64,000 bases of DNA from Euzebya rosea (GTDB lineage Bacteria; Actinomycetota; Nitriliruptoria; Euzebyales; Euzebyaceae): contig NZ_PGDQ01000010.1 in assembly GCF_003073135.1 (NCBI RefSeq), positions 154,088 to 218,087 on the forward strand. Direction: 5' to 3'. Position numbers and translations under genes: made by a program. Shown here piece after piece: positions 8,978 through 17,549 of this stretch; positions within the stretch are counted from its first letter, which is position 1; each line of letters begins with the position of its first letter. The notes below the pieces were generated by a model. The model ran no database searches. It saw only the letters and a list, made by a program, of their open reading frames with translations, and was not told the origin of the DNA.

Positions 8978-9733
8978 ATGAGCAGGCTACAGGGAAGGGT
9001 GGCGATCGTCACCGGTAGCGGGCGTGGGATCGGGCGCGCCATCGCACGACGCATGGCGAGCGAGGGGGCCCGCGTGATGATCAACGATGTCGACGAGGGT
9101 CCAGCGAAGGAAACGGTCCAGGCGCTGAATGAGGAAGGCTTCGACGAGGTGGCGATGACCGTGGCCGACATCGCCGACCGTGACGCGGCTGGGGAGGTCG
9201 TGGCCCACGCGGCAGAGCGTTGGGGTCGCGTCGACGTCCTGGTGAACAACGCGGGGCTCTGGCGTGACTCCCTGGTGGAGAAGATGGAACCAGAGATGTT
9301 CGACTTCGTGGTGAAGGTCAACCTCTACGGGACGTTCTGGATGACCCAGCACGCGTGGAACCACATGAAGCAGCAGGGCGGGGGGAGCATCATCAACTTC
9401 ACCTCACAGGCGGGGCTGGGGGGCAACATCGGTCAGGCCAACTACTGCGCCGCCAAGGCTGCCATCGTGGGTCTGACCCGCAGCAACGCCAAGGAGTTCG
9501 CCCGCAAGAACGTCCGGGTGAACGCCGTCTCACCAGCCGCGGCTGGTACCCGCGCCCTGGAGGGCCTCGAGGATCGGTTCGTGGAAACCTTCACCAAGAT
9601 GCTGCCGCTCGGACGCTTCGGCGAACCGGACGAGATCGCCGCCGCCGTCGCGTTCCTGGCCTCCGACGACGCGTCGTTCGTGACGGGGCAGGTCCTCGGT
9701 GTGGACGGTGGCTTCTCCATCGGGAAGCCATGA
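8978..9733 (+). CDS. short-chain dehydrogenase, FabG-like
   Basis: 251 residues. TGSGRGIG (12-19) binds the dinucleotide and VNNAG (89-93) is the structural motif; Ser143, Tyr156 and Lys160 form the catalytic set in YCAAK. It most likely oxidises a 3-hydroxyacyl-CoA to the 3-keto form. The start has AAGGAGAG 5 nt upstream. The end overlaps the following MaoC gene by 4 nt, so hydration and dehydrogenation enzymes are translated together. Confidence 0.9.
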   Translation: MSRLQGRVAIVTGSGRGIGRAIARRMASEGARVMINDVDEGPAKETVQALNEEGFDEVAMTVADIADRDAAGEVVAHAAERWGRVDVLVNNAGLWRDSLVEKMEPEMFDFVVKVNLYGTFWMTQHAWNHMKQQGGGSIINFTSQAGLGGNIGQANYCAAKAAIVGLTRSNAKEFARKNVRVNAVSPAAAGTRALEGLEDRFVETFTKMLPLGRFGEPDEIAAAVAFLASDDASFVTGQVLGVDGGFSIGKP

Positions 9734-10167
9734 TGGTCGGCAAGAAGAAGTTGGGCGATGTGGAACTTGGCGAGAAGATCGTCGGGCGATCGATCACCAT
9801 CGGTGAGTGGCACGTCATGACCTTCGCGGGGCTGACGGGTGACTTCTACCCGCTACACACCGACGCGGAGTTCGCAGCAGGGTCGCCGTTCAGCGGGCGG
9901 ATCGCCCATGGCCTCCTCACCTTCGTGGTCGGTGCAGGCTTTCTCGCCAACGAGCTGGCTGACTATGACGTGGTGGCTGCCCTGGGATTCGGCGCCACCC
10001 GCTTCACCTCACCGGTCATGTTCGGCGACACCATCACCCCGACCGGCACCGTCACCGAGGTCGCGCCGAAGGAAGGGCGTGGCGTCGTGGCGTTCGATAT
10101 CGACATTACCAACCAGAGGGGCGAGACCGTCGTCTCCTCAAGCATGCAGGTCATGATTCGCGCCTAG
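9730..10167 (+). CDS. MaoC-family hydratase
   Basis: 145 residues, a single hotdog with the hydratase motif: Asp in TGDFYPLHTDAEFA and the His of PLHTD, then SGRIAHGLLTFVVGAG. The N-terminal phrase MTFAGLTGDFYPLH is typical of stand-alone MaoC dehydratases in acyl-CoA operons. The ATG at 9730 overlaps the SDR stop (ATGA); an adjacent ATG at 9733 is equally possible. It hydrates an enoyl-CoA for the neighbouring SDR and thiolases. Confidence 0.87.
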   Translation: MMVGKKKLGDVELGEKIVGRSITIGEWHVMTFAGLTGDFYPLHTDAEFAAGSPFSGRIAHGLLTFVVGAGFLANELADYDVVAALGFGATRFTSPVMFGDTITPTGTVTEVAPKEGRGVVAFDIDITNQRGETVVSSSMQVMIRA

Positions 10168-10203
10168 GTAGCGCGCACATCACGTGAGAAGGAGCACAAG
10201 CAA

Positions 10204-11394
10204 ATGAGCACAAGACGACCACAGGTGGCGATGATCGCCGCTGGCGTGACCAAGTGGGGCGCCCGACAGGCATCCTACCGGGACCTGGCCAGTGAAGCCG
10301 GGAAGAACGCCTTCGACTCCAACCCAAACCTCCGTCCCATGGACGTGGACGGCATCATCGCCTCCTCGGTGTACCCGGAACGGTCTGCCTACCAGGGCAA
10401 GGTCGCTCCGCTGCTGGCGGAAACGCTTGGGATCCGACCCCGGATGTTCGAACGGGTCGAGAACCAGTGCGGCTCGGGAACCGCGGCCATACGAACTGCG
10501 CAGTGGGCCATCATGGCCGGTGCGGCCGACGTCGTGGCCGTGGTCGGTGTGGAGAAGATGCTGTTGCCCAACCCCGGAGAGGTGTTCACCAACGCCTTGG
10601 CCGGCCTGGACCGTGACTGGGAGGGAGCCCTTGGAGTCACGCCTCCCGGGGCATTCGCACTGGCGGCGAAGGCCCACATGGAGAAGTACGGCACGACCGA
10701 GGAGCAGCTGGCCATGGTCTCGGTGAAGAACCATGCCCACTCGATGAAGAACCCCTATGCACACTTTCACAAGGGCCCGGACCTCGACGCGGTGATGGCC
10801 TCGCGCCCAATCGCAACCCCGTTCAAGCTCTTCGACTGTGCACCCAACACCGACGGGGCCGCCGTGGTGGTCCTTGCGAACGCCGAGCGCGCCAAGGCGC
10901 TGTGTGAGGATCCGGTCTGGATGCTTGGGTCCGGTCAGGGGTTCGATGCCTACACCATGGCGAACATGAGCCGCGACTGGTCGTACTGGCCGGCCATTGA
11001 ACAGGCGGGCAGGGGAGCCTACGAGTCCGCCGGCCTCACCTCGTCCGACATCGATCTGCTCGAGACGCATGACTGCTTCACGATCTCCGAGATCCTGCAG
11101 TACGAAGGGCTTGGCCTCTGTGAGAGGGGCGAGGGAGGCCACTTCGTCGAGAGCGGTGGATCCGACTACGGAGGGAAGGTCGTGGTGAACCCGCGTGGCG
11201 GGCTGCTCGCATGTGGGCACCCCATCGGCGCAACCGGCGTGGCACAGGCGCACGAGATGTTCGTGCAGCTCCGTGACGAGGCCGGGGAGCGACAGGTCGA
11301 TGGCGCCCAGGTCGGCATGTCGCTGACGATGAGCAACATCGGCTCCGAGGCGCATTGCGTGCTGTGGGGCACCGACGAGGTCGCAGCGGCATGA
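10204..11394 (+). CDS. SCPx/Ltp-type thiolase paired with DUF35 protein
   Basis: 396 residues. The active Cys is in ENQCGSGTAA (C89), THDCFTISEILQYEGLG replaces the usual NEAF region, and GGLLACGHPIGATGVAQ holds the His. Its stop overlaps the following DUF35 gene by 4 nt, a pairing seen for thiolase-like acyl-CoA lyases that need a DUF35 partner. It could be a true thiolase or a retro-aldol enzyme. The GHPIGATG motif, kept here but absent from the 44.6-kb paralogue, favours thiolysis. Confidence 0.87.
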   Translation: MSTRRPQVAMIAAGVTKWGARQASYRDLASEAGKNAFDSNPNLRPMDVDGIIASSVYPERSAYQGKVAPLLAETLGIRPRMFERVENQCGSGTAAIRTAQWAIMAGAADVVAVVGVEKMLLPNPGEVFTNALAGLDRDWEGALGVTPPGAFALAAKAHMEKYGTTEEQLAMVSVKNHAHSMKNPYAHFHKGPDLDAVMASRPIATPFKLFDCAPNTDGAAVVVLANAERAKALCEDPVWMLGSGQGFDAYTMANMSRDWSYWPAIEQAGRGAYESAGLTSSDIDLLETHDCFTISEILQYEGLGLCERGEGGHFVESGGSDYGGKVVVNPRGGLLACGHPIGATGVAQAHEMFVQLRDEAGERQVDGAQVGMSLTMSNIGSEAHCVLWGTDEVAAA

Positions 11395-11834
11395 CGACGG
11401 ACGCTGCCTACTGGACCGTCCTGGACGCCTTCCCACAGCAGTATGAGGACGGCAACAAGCTTGCACCCTTCTACGACGCTCTGCGGGATGACCGCTTCAC
11501 CACCACACGCTGCAACGCCTGCCGTGAGGTTCTCTGGCCGCCACGTTCCGTCTGCCCGGAATGCATGTCCGACGATCTGTCGTGGGAGGAGATGCCAGCC
11601 GTCGGCACGGTGTACAGCTTCACCGTCCAGGTTGCCGGGGTCCCGGCGGGCTTCGAACCTCCGCTCGTCTACGCGCTGGTGGACTTCGACAACGGAATCC
11701 GTCTCTTCACCGCCATCGTGGACTGCGCCCCCGAGGAGGTCGCGGTCGGCTCGAAGGTGGAGGCGGTGGTACGTGAGGTCCTTCCTGACCAGCAGGGACG
11801 AACACGGGTGATGCCCTACTTCCGCCTGGCCTGA
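11391..11834 (+). CDS. DUF35 / OB-fold zinc-ribbon protein, thiolase partner
   Basis: 147 residues. A rubredoxin-like zinc ribbon, with Cys41 and Cys44 in CNAC and Cys55 and Cys58 in CPEC, is followed by an OB-fold (GTVYSFTVQVAGVPAGF to PYFRLA). In steroid side-chain systems such proteins bind the thiolase-like partner and hold the acyl-CoA. ATG 11391 overlaps the thiolase stop. It ends the operon; a hairpin follows. Confidence 0.87.
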   Translation: MTTDAAYWTVLDAFPQQYEDGNKLAPFYDALRDDRFTTTRCNACREVLWPPRSVCPECMSDDLSWEEMPAVGTVYSFTVQVAGVPAGFEPPLVYALVDFDNGIRLFTAIVDCAPEEVAVGSKVEAVVREVLPDQQGRTRVMPYFRLA

Positions 11835-11847
11835 AGTCTCGAGTGCT

Positions 11848-11879
11848 GTCGGCCCGGTCCCCCATGGGGCCGGGCCGAC
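11848..11879 (+). terminator. hairpin after thiolase/DUF35 operon
   Basis: GTCGGCCCGG-T-CCCC pairs with GGGG-CCGGGCCGAC around a loop of about 3 nt, with one bulged base, 14 nt past the DUF35 stop. There is no clear T-run after it, as is common in high-GC actinobacteria. Confidence 0.6.
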
Positions 11880-11920
11880 CGCGGTTCATGGGTCGACATA
11901 ACGACTCAGAGTCAAAAAGT

Positions 11921-11951
11921 GATTGACTAATCGATCGAACGTTCATATCTT
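11921..11951 (+). promoter_or_regulatory. promoter with TetR-type operator B, Liv/FadD operon
   Basis: TTGACT (11923-11928) and TATCTT (11946-11951) are separated by exactly 17 bp. The spacer and -35 hold TGACTAATCGATCGAACG, the most diverged of the left-island operators but with an exact GATCGAACG half. A repressor bound here would cover the promoter. The first gene starts at 12007. Confidence 0.65.
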
Positions 11952-12006
11952 GCGTCCACGGGGTCTCGCGAGCCGTGCGACCCACCAGTATCGAAAGGGC
12001 CGACCC

Positions 12007-13269
12007 ATGCGTTTCCTCTTCACCTTCAGGCTCATCGGGATGTGTCTGTCCATGGCCGTCTTGGTCGCCGCGTGTGGTGACAGCGCCGACACCCCGACGG
12101 CTGCCAGCGACCCAACGAGCGCGGAGTCAACGGGAGCCGTCGAGACCGATGGGGAAGTAGGGGCCACGACCGCCGTCCGTGGGATCGATGATGACACCAT
12201 CACCCTTGGGGCCATCCTCGACCTGTCGGGTCCCTACAACGCTGCAGGTGTCCTCATGCGGGACGGGGTCGAGGCCTGGGTGCAACAGGTCAACGCCGAC
12301 GGCGGCGTCCACGGGCGTCAGGTGGAGGTCATCTACGAGGACAACCAGTCCGACCCCTCGGCAACACTGGCTGCGGCCAACAAGCTGATCTTCAACGACG
12401 GAGTCTTCGCGCTCGCCGGCGTGCACGGTTCGGCGGCCTTCGGCGCGATCCTCGATCTCGTCGAGGAGGAGGAGGTGATCAGCTTCTCGCTGGGGCTATC
12501 GGAGGAGATGTACAACCCCACCAAGGATCACGTGTTCGTGGCAGCGGTGCCCTACGCCGCCCAGATGGAGCGCGGGGTGCACCACCTGGTGGAGGAGATG
12601 GGTGTGGCGCGCCCCGCGGTCCTGTACCAGGACGATGAGTTCGGCGAGTCCGGGCTGGCCGGCTTCGATGCGGCAGCCGAGGCACTCGGCCTGGAGGTCG
12701 CTGCGCGCGAGACGTTCGTTCGGGGTAGTGACGACGTCTCTGCCCAGGTGCAGGCCATCATCGACGCTGGCGCCGACGCGGTCGCCTGCGTGTGCATCTA
12801 CACCCAGTCAGGCCTGCTGCGTCGCGAGTTGGGGCGTCTGGGCGCCGACGACGTGCCTGCATTCGCCATCAACCCTTCGGTTGGCGCCCCGTACTTCGAG
12901 ATCGCCGGCGGCAGTGCGGACAACTTCTTCGCAGCCGACTACTACGCCCACCCCGGGGACCCGACCTACGAGGCAGCCGACGCGGCGGTGCAGGCGGCGC
13001 ACGGCCGGGCAGCGGAGACCTTCGATCTCTTCGGGCTGGTCAATACCGCAGTACTGCTGCAGGCAATGCAGGACGCGGCGGAGCTCACCCCCAGCGGTGT
13101 GGTCGAGGCCCTTAACGCCATGGACGGTGTCGAAATCCCCGGCTTCGTCCCACCAGTTGAGTTCGGACCCGATCAGCACGTCGCGAGCCTTGCCAGCGCG
13201 GTGTACGCCGCGAATCCCGAGGACGGGGACTGGCAGCGGGTGGGGGACCCTGTCGCCCCGGCCGAGTAG
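12007..13269 (+). CDS. livK: Liv-type ABC substrate-binding lipoprotein 1
   Basis: 420 residues. A type II signal peptide ends in the lipobox VAAC (Cys23), followed by an acidic Ser/Thr/Glu linker to about 60. The mature fold begins with ITLGAILDLSGPYNAAG, the typical start of a Leu/Ile/Val-binding family protein. It should sit tethered outside the membrane and deliver a substrate, here probably an aromatic or fatty acid given the ligase neighbours, to one of the two Liv permease sets downstream. It is first in the 12.0-25.7-kb operon. Confidence 0.88.
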   Translation: MRFLFTFRLIGMCLSMAVLVAACGDSADTPTAASDPTSAESTGAVETDGEVGATTAVRGIDDDTITLGAILDLSGPYNAAGVLMRDGVEAWVQQVNADGGVHGRQVEVIYEDNQSDPSATLAAANKLIFNDGVFALAGVHGSAAFGAILDLVEEEEVISFSLGLSEEMYNPTKDHVFVAAVPYAAQMERGVHHLVEEMGVARPAVLYQDDEFGESGLAGFDAAAEALGLEVAARETFVRGSDDVSAQVQAIIDAGADAVACVCIYTQSGLLRRELGRLGADDVPAFAINPSVGAPYFEIAGGSADNFFAADYYAHPGDPTYEAADAAVQAAHGRAAETFDLFGLVNTAVLLQAMQDAAELTPSGVVEALNAMDGVEIPGFVPPVEFGPDQHVASLASAVYAANPEDGDWQRVGDPVAPAE

Positions 13270-13320
13270 GACGGCGGGTCGGAGGCCTCTCCCTCCAGCT
13301 GGCCCCCGACCCGTCCGTCC
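13269..13320 (+). terminator. attenuating hairpin after first binding-protein gene
   Basis: GGACGG-C-GGGTCGG pairs with CCGACCC-GTCCGTCC across a loop of about 20 nt directly after the livK1 stop. Such a stem could slow RNA decay or cause partial termination, so that the binding protein is made in excess over the genes behind it. The pairing is imperfect. Confidence 0.4.
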
Positions 13321-13356
13321 CTCGACCACCGTCCCAGCCAACACGGGAGTGCACCA

Positions 13357-15264
13357 ATGACCGATCTGGTCGGCTCCGCGACCCGCCCCCCGGCCGGCGG
13401 GAACCGCATGGCAGCCCCAGCACGTGAATCGGCCCATCTCGACCTGGCGTCGCTGACCATCGGTGCGGCTCTTCGCGAACGCGCCGCGCGCAGCCCGAAC
13501 GACGTCGTCGTGAGGGAGAAGGATCAGGGGGTCTACCACGCCCACACATGGGCGCAGTACATGGAGGACGTGACCGCACTCGCGTGCGCGATGCGCCGAC
13601 GCGGACTTCGCCCCGGGCAGCACGTGGCGGTCATGGGCGACCCGACCTACCGGTTCATGCTTGCCGACGCCGCGGTGATCCTCGCCGGGGGTGTCGCGTT
13701 CGGGATATACACCACGTGCTCACCGGAGGAGGTCCGCCACCAGATCCGGACTGCAGGGGCCACGATCCTGATCGCGGAGAACCAGGAGTACGTCGACCGG
13801 TTCCTCGACGTGTCCAGCGACTGTCCCACGGTCGACCACGTCATCGTGGACGACACGCGTGCGCTGTTCGGCTATGACGACCACAGGATCGAGTCGTTCG
13901 ACGACGTACTGGCCGAAGGTGCGGTGGCCTCGCCGGAGGAACAGGCCGACCTGCTGGACGTGGCCGCGACGGTGTCGGTGGACGACCCGGCAATGCTCAT
14001 CTTCACGTCGGGCACGACGGGACCGTCCAAGGCCGCGATGATCACCCATCGCAACGTGTTGGTGGGCGGTGCGCTGCAGCTCTGCACGGTCTTCCCGGAA
14101 TTGCACCGCCGGGGGGAGGTGCGGGTGGTGGCGCACCTCTCGCTCGCACACGCCTTCGAGCGGATCATCGCGCTGTACTCCCCGATCCTGTCACGCATGG
14201 TCGTCCACACCGGCGAGGGGCTGGAGACGCTCTCGACAACGCTGTTTGAGGTCCAGCCCAACATGTTCCACGCCGTCCCCCGTGTCTGGCAGAAGTTGGC
14301 GGCCGGGGCGATCACCAGCATCGAGCGGGCGGGCGGGATCAAGCAGCGCGCCTACGAGGCCGCTATGCGGGTCGCCAGGCGGCACCGCCGTGCGCCCTCG
14401 CCGGCGACGGGGCTCGCCTACCGACTGGCCAGCCTGCTGGTGTTCCGACCGATGCTGCGGAAGTTCGGACTGGCGAAGGTACGGTTCGGCATCACGGGTG
14501 GAACCCACATCCCACCTGAGGTCCAGCGCACGTGGCAGCTGTGGGGGGTCAACCTGCTCAATGCCCTCGGGATGACCGAGGTCGGCTTCGTCGCGTTCCA
14601 GACCGGGGCGTTCCCCGAACCGGGAAGCGTCGGGACGCCCGTGCCCGACGTGGAGGTCCGCGTCGCTGAGGACCAGGAGCTGCTGTACCGGGGGCCCGGA
14701 GTGTTCACGGGCTACCTCAACGAGCCGCAGAAGACCGCTGAGGTCTTCCACGGGGGCTGGTTCGCCAGCGGGGACGTCGGCGAGATCACCCCCGAGGGCC
14801 ACCTGGTCCTGCGTGATCGCAAGAAGGACATCATGATCACCGCTGGCGGCAAGAACATCACCCCCAGCCTGATCGAGAACGTGATGAAGGCCAGTCCGTA
14901 CATCTCCGAGCTGGTGCTGATCGCCGACGGGCGAAAGTTCCCCACCGCCCTGGTCGAGATCGATCGGACGACCGTGGAGGACTGGGCCCGGGCCAACGGG
15001 CACCTCTACACCAGCTTCGGAAGCCTGACCAGACTACCCGCCGTCGTTCAGCTCATCGAGCAGGAGATCGCCAAGAGCAATGCGGAGTTGGCCCGCGTCG
15101 AGCAGGTCAAGCGCTTCAGGATCATCCCGAAGGAACTTGACCCTGAGGAGGGGGATACCACACCAACCCGCAAGGTTCGCCGCGGGCAGTTCCAGAAGAT
15201 GTTCCAAGACCTCGTGGACGACATGTACGCCGAAGAAGCCGCCGAACTCGCGCGGTTCAGCTAG
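13357..15264 (+). CDS. long-chain-type acyl-CoA synthetase (FAA1-like)
   Basis: 635 residues. The ATP-binding loop TSGTTGPSK is at 217-225. NALGMTEVGF, GGWFASGDVG and DRKKDIMITAGGKNITPS follow, the last typical of the long FAA1/FadD15 type. It lies between the two Liv binding-protein genes, suggesting that uptake and CoA activation are coupled. An in-frame ATG 17 codons downstream is possible, but the long form has a GTGCACCA context and normal spacing. Substrate: a carboxylic acid, identity not shown. Confidence 0.88.
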   Translation: MTDLVGSATRPPAGGNRMAAPARESAHLDLASLTIGAALRERAARSPNDVVVREKDQGVYHAHTWAQYMEDVTALACAMRRRGLRPGQHVAVMGDPTYRFMLADAAVILAGGVAFGIYTTCSPEEVRHQIRTAGATILIAENQEYVDRFLDVSSDCPTVDHVIVDDTRALFGYDDHRIESFDDVLAEGAVASPEEQADLLDVAATVSVDDPAMLIFTSGTTGPSKAAMITHRNVLVGGALQLCTVFPELHRRGEVRVVAHLSLAHAFERIIALYSPILSRMVVHTGEGLETLSTTLFEVQPNMFHAVPRVWQKLAAGAITSIERAGGIKQRAYEAAMRVARRHRRAPSPATGLAYRLASLLVFRPMLRKFGLAKVRFGITGGTHIPPEVQRTWQLWGVNLLNALGMTEVGFVAFQTGAFPEPGSVGTPVPDVEVRVAEDQELLYRGPGVFTGYLNEPQKTAEVFHGGWFASGDVGEITPEGHLVLRDRKKDIMITAGGKNITPSLIENVMKASPYISELVLIADGRKFPTALVEIDRTTVEDWARANGHLYTSFGSLTRLPAVVQLIEQEIAKSNAELARVEQVKRFRIIPKELDPEEGDTTPTRKVRRGQFQKMFQDLVDDMYAEEAAELARFS

Positions 15265-15284
15265 CCCCCGACAGGAGCCACATC

Positions 15285-16619
15285 ATGCGCACGACCCCCT
15301 CCCTCCGACCCCTCCTATTCCTGCTGGTGCTCGCACTCGTGGTCACCGCCTGCAGCGGAACCGAGGACGCCGACCTGACTGAGGACGGCTCGACCACCGA
15401 GGACGCCACGGCTGACGAATCGTCGGCCGCCACCGACGACAGCGCTCAGGAGGCGCCGGCATCGGGCGACCCATACCGGATCGGCTGGCTGACCGACGCC
15501 TCATCGGTGACGCGTGGGACCTACTTCCCGGAGTTCGAGGGCGCACAGCTGTTCGTGCAGCAGCTCAACCAGGCCGGCGGGATCCATGGACGTCCCATCG
15601 AGCTGGAGATGCGCGACATGCAGATCGACCAGGAACTGGCGGTCACGTTGTCCACCGAACTCGTCGACAGCGGGGTCCTGATGCTCGCCGGGGGGACGAT
15701 CGAGGGGCGGATGCCCCCGGTCTTCGAGGTCGTGCGCCAAGCTGGCGTTCCGTTCCTGACCGGCCACTCGGCCCGCCCGGACATGTTCCCGCCCGAGCCC
15801 GACCCGCTGCTGTTCACGGTCGGCAACGTGTTCGAGGCCATGTCGGATGCACGCGTGGAACTCTGGCCGCTGGTCTTCGGTGACGAGTTCCCCGACGGGG
15901 GGACGGTGTCGTGCTACATCCACGAAGGCCCCGCGGCGTTCGCCGTGTGCGAGCGGTGGCTGGAGGCACTTGAGGCTGCGACGTCCTGGAGTGCAGGCTC
16001 GGTGATCAACGCCCCCCTCCAGACCTCGGATTTCTCCAGCTTCGTCCAACCGTTGGTCGACGAAGACCCTGATGCGTTCTTCGACATCTCCATCGCCTCC
16101 CATGCGATCGGTGTTGCAGTGGCGGCGCGCAACGCCGGGTACGCCGGACCGATCGCCTTCTCCATGACCGCCACGCCCGAGACCGACATCCAGACGGTTG
16201 TGGAGCAGGTCGGCCCCGACAACATCTGGGCGCTCTCCAACATCACATCCATCGACGAGACCGACGTTCCGGAGATCCAGCAGATCCTGGCCGCGGCCGA
16301 GGAGTTCGGCACAGAGATCACGCCGAACTCTGCAACCGTCAACGGTTGGCTGATGGGCATGGTCATCGCCGACTCCCTTGAGCGTTGCGGGGCCGACTGC
16401 GACCCAGCCGGGCTTCGCGATGCCCTTGAGACCCTCGACCTCGACACCGTTGGACTGACCGGTGGCCCCTTGCGGTTCAGCGAGACCGACCACGTGGGAC
16501 CACGCTACTGGACCGGCTACCGGCTCAATCCTGACACCGGTGTGCTCGAACGGGCGATCGACACGTGGGTGGAGTTCGATTCCGCCACCGATCTGCTGAG
16601 TCCGCTGGCCACCGAGTAG
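15285..16619 (+). CDS. livK: Liv-type ABC substrate-binding lipoprotein 2
   Basis: 444 residues. Signal peptide with lipobox VTAC (Cys23), then a long acidic linker rich in Asp, Glu, Thr and Ser to about residue 60. The fold starts at YRIGWLTDASSVTRGTYFPE and contains the periplasmic-binding-protein phrase GGIHGRPIELEMRDMQ. It differs strongly in sequence from the 12.0-kb paralogue, so the two probably bind different ligands. A short gap separates it from the permease genes. Confidence 0.87.
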   Translation: MRTTPSLRPLLFLLVLALVVTACSGTEDADLTEDGSTTEDATADESSAATDDSAQEAPASGDPYRIGWLTDASSVTRGTYFPEFEGAQLFVQQLNQAGGIHGRPIELEMRDMQIDQELAVTLSTELVDSGVLMLAGGTIEGRMPPVFEVVRQAGVPFLTGHSARPDMFPPEPDPLLFTVGNVFEAMSDARVELWPLVFGDEFPDGGTVSCYIHEGPAAFAVCERWLEALEAATSWSAGSVINAPLQTSDFSSFVQPLVDEDPDAFFDISIASHAIGVAVAARNAGYAGPIAFSMTATPETDIQTVVEQVGPDNIWALSNITSIDETDVPEIQQILAAAEEFGTEITPNSATVNGWLMGMVIADSLERCGADCDPAGLRDALETLDLDTVGLTGGPLRFSETDHVGPRYWTGYRLNPDTGVLERAIDTWVEFDSATDLLSPLATE

Positions 16620-16667
16620 CCGACGGTCGCGACAGGACGTCTCCGTCAGAAGGGAAGTGCAGGGCCA

Positions 16668-17549
16668 GTGACGTTGCTCATCGACATCCTCAGCCTCGCG
16701 GCGACGTACGCGGTCATGGCGAGCGGCTTCGTGGTCGTCTACCGCACGTCCCGCGTGCTGAACCTGGCACAACCCGGGTTCGTGCTGCTGGCAGGCTACC
16801 TCGCGGTAGACCTGCTCCCGGATGCGGCTGGACGATCGGCGAACCCGTGGGTCCTGCCGTTCGCCGTGGTCAGCCTGCTGCTGGGAGGAGCCGCTGTGGG
16901 GGGACTGGTCTACTGGGCCCTCATCCGTCCGTTGGCCGGCCAGAGTCGCATCTCGCTCATCATGATGACCCTGGCGATGCTCTTCCTGCTTCAGGCCCTG
17001 ACCCAGTACATATGGTCCGGGGCCAACAGCTTCATCCCTCTACCGGGTAACCAGACCGCACTCGAATTGCTCGGATCCCGAGTCCGGCTCTTCGACCTGG
17101 TCGCCATCGGATTGGGGGCACTCGTGCTCGGCCTGATCGGCGTGCTGTATTCACGATCACGGTTCGGGATCCACATGCGCGCGGTCGCCGAGAACCCTGC
17201 GTTGGCCTCCCGCCGCGGGATCGACATCGACCGTGTCGGCGCGATGTCGTGGGCGCTTGCCACCAGCCTCGCAGTGGTCTCCGCCCTTCTCACCGGCATG
17301 CAGTCCCCCGTCTCCCCCCTGCTGATCGGCGCGACGCTCAAGGGGTTCTCCGTGGCATTGGTGGGTGGCTTGGACAGCCTCGCCGGTATCGCCCCGGCCG
17401 CCCTGCTCATCGCCTTGATGGAGGTTCTCGTCATCCAGTTCGTGGACCAGCAGCTGGGCCAGACCGTCCCTTTCGTGGTGATGCTCGCAGTCCTGATGCT
17501 TCGGCCGTGGGGACTGCGCGGCACGGTGGAGGAGCTCGACCGTGTCTGA
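16668..17549 (+). CDS. livH: Liv-type permease LivH, set 1
   Basis: 293 residues from a GTG start with AGAAGGGA upstream. Eight or so hydrophobic segments. VYRTSRVLNLAQPGFVLLAG near the N-terminus and RRGIDIDRVGAMSWALAT in the cytoplasmic loop are characteristic of LivH. It forms the inner-membrane channel with LivM, whose gene starts 8 nt before this one stops. Confidence 0.9.
   Translation: MTLLIDILSLAATYAVMASGFVVVYRTSRVLNLAQPGFVLLAGYLAVDLLPDAAGRSANPWVLPFAVVSLLLGGAAVGGLVYWALIRPLAGQSRISLIMMTLAMLFLLQALTQYIWSGANSFIPLPGNQTALELLGSRVRLFDLVAIGLGALVLGLIGVLYSRSRFGIHMRAVAENPALASRRGIDIDRVGAMSWALATSLAVVSALLTGMQSPVSPLLIGATLKGFSVALVGGLDSLAGIAPAALLIALMEVLVIQFVDQQLGQTVPFVVMLAVLMLRPWGLRGTVEELDRV

Noticed and set aside
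10180..11466. 428-residue minus-strand open frame opposite the thiolase
   Set aside because: The plus-strand frame has clear thiolase motifs; the antisense frame is an effect of high GC.
15501..16772. 423-residue minus-strand open frame opposite livK2
   Set aside because: No recognisable domain; the plus-strand lipoprotein has a signal peptide and lipobox.
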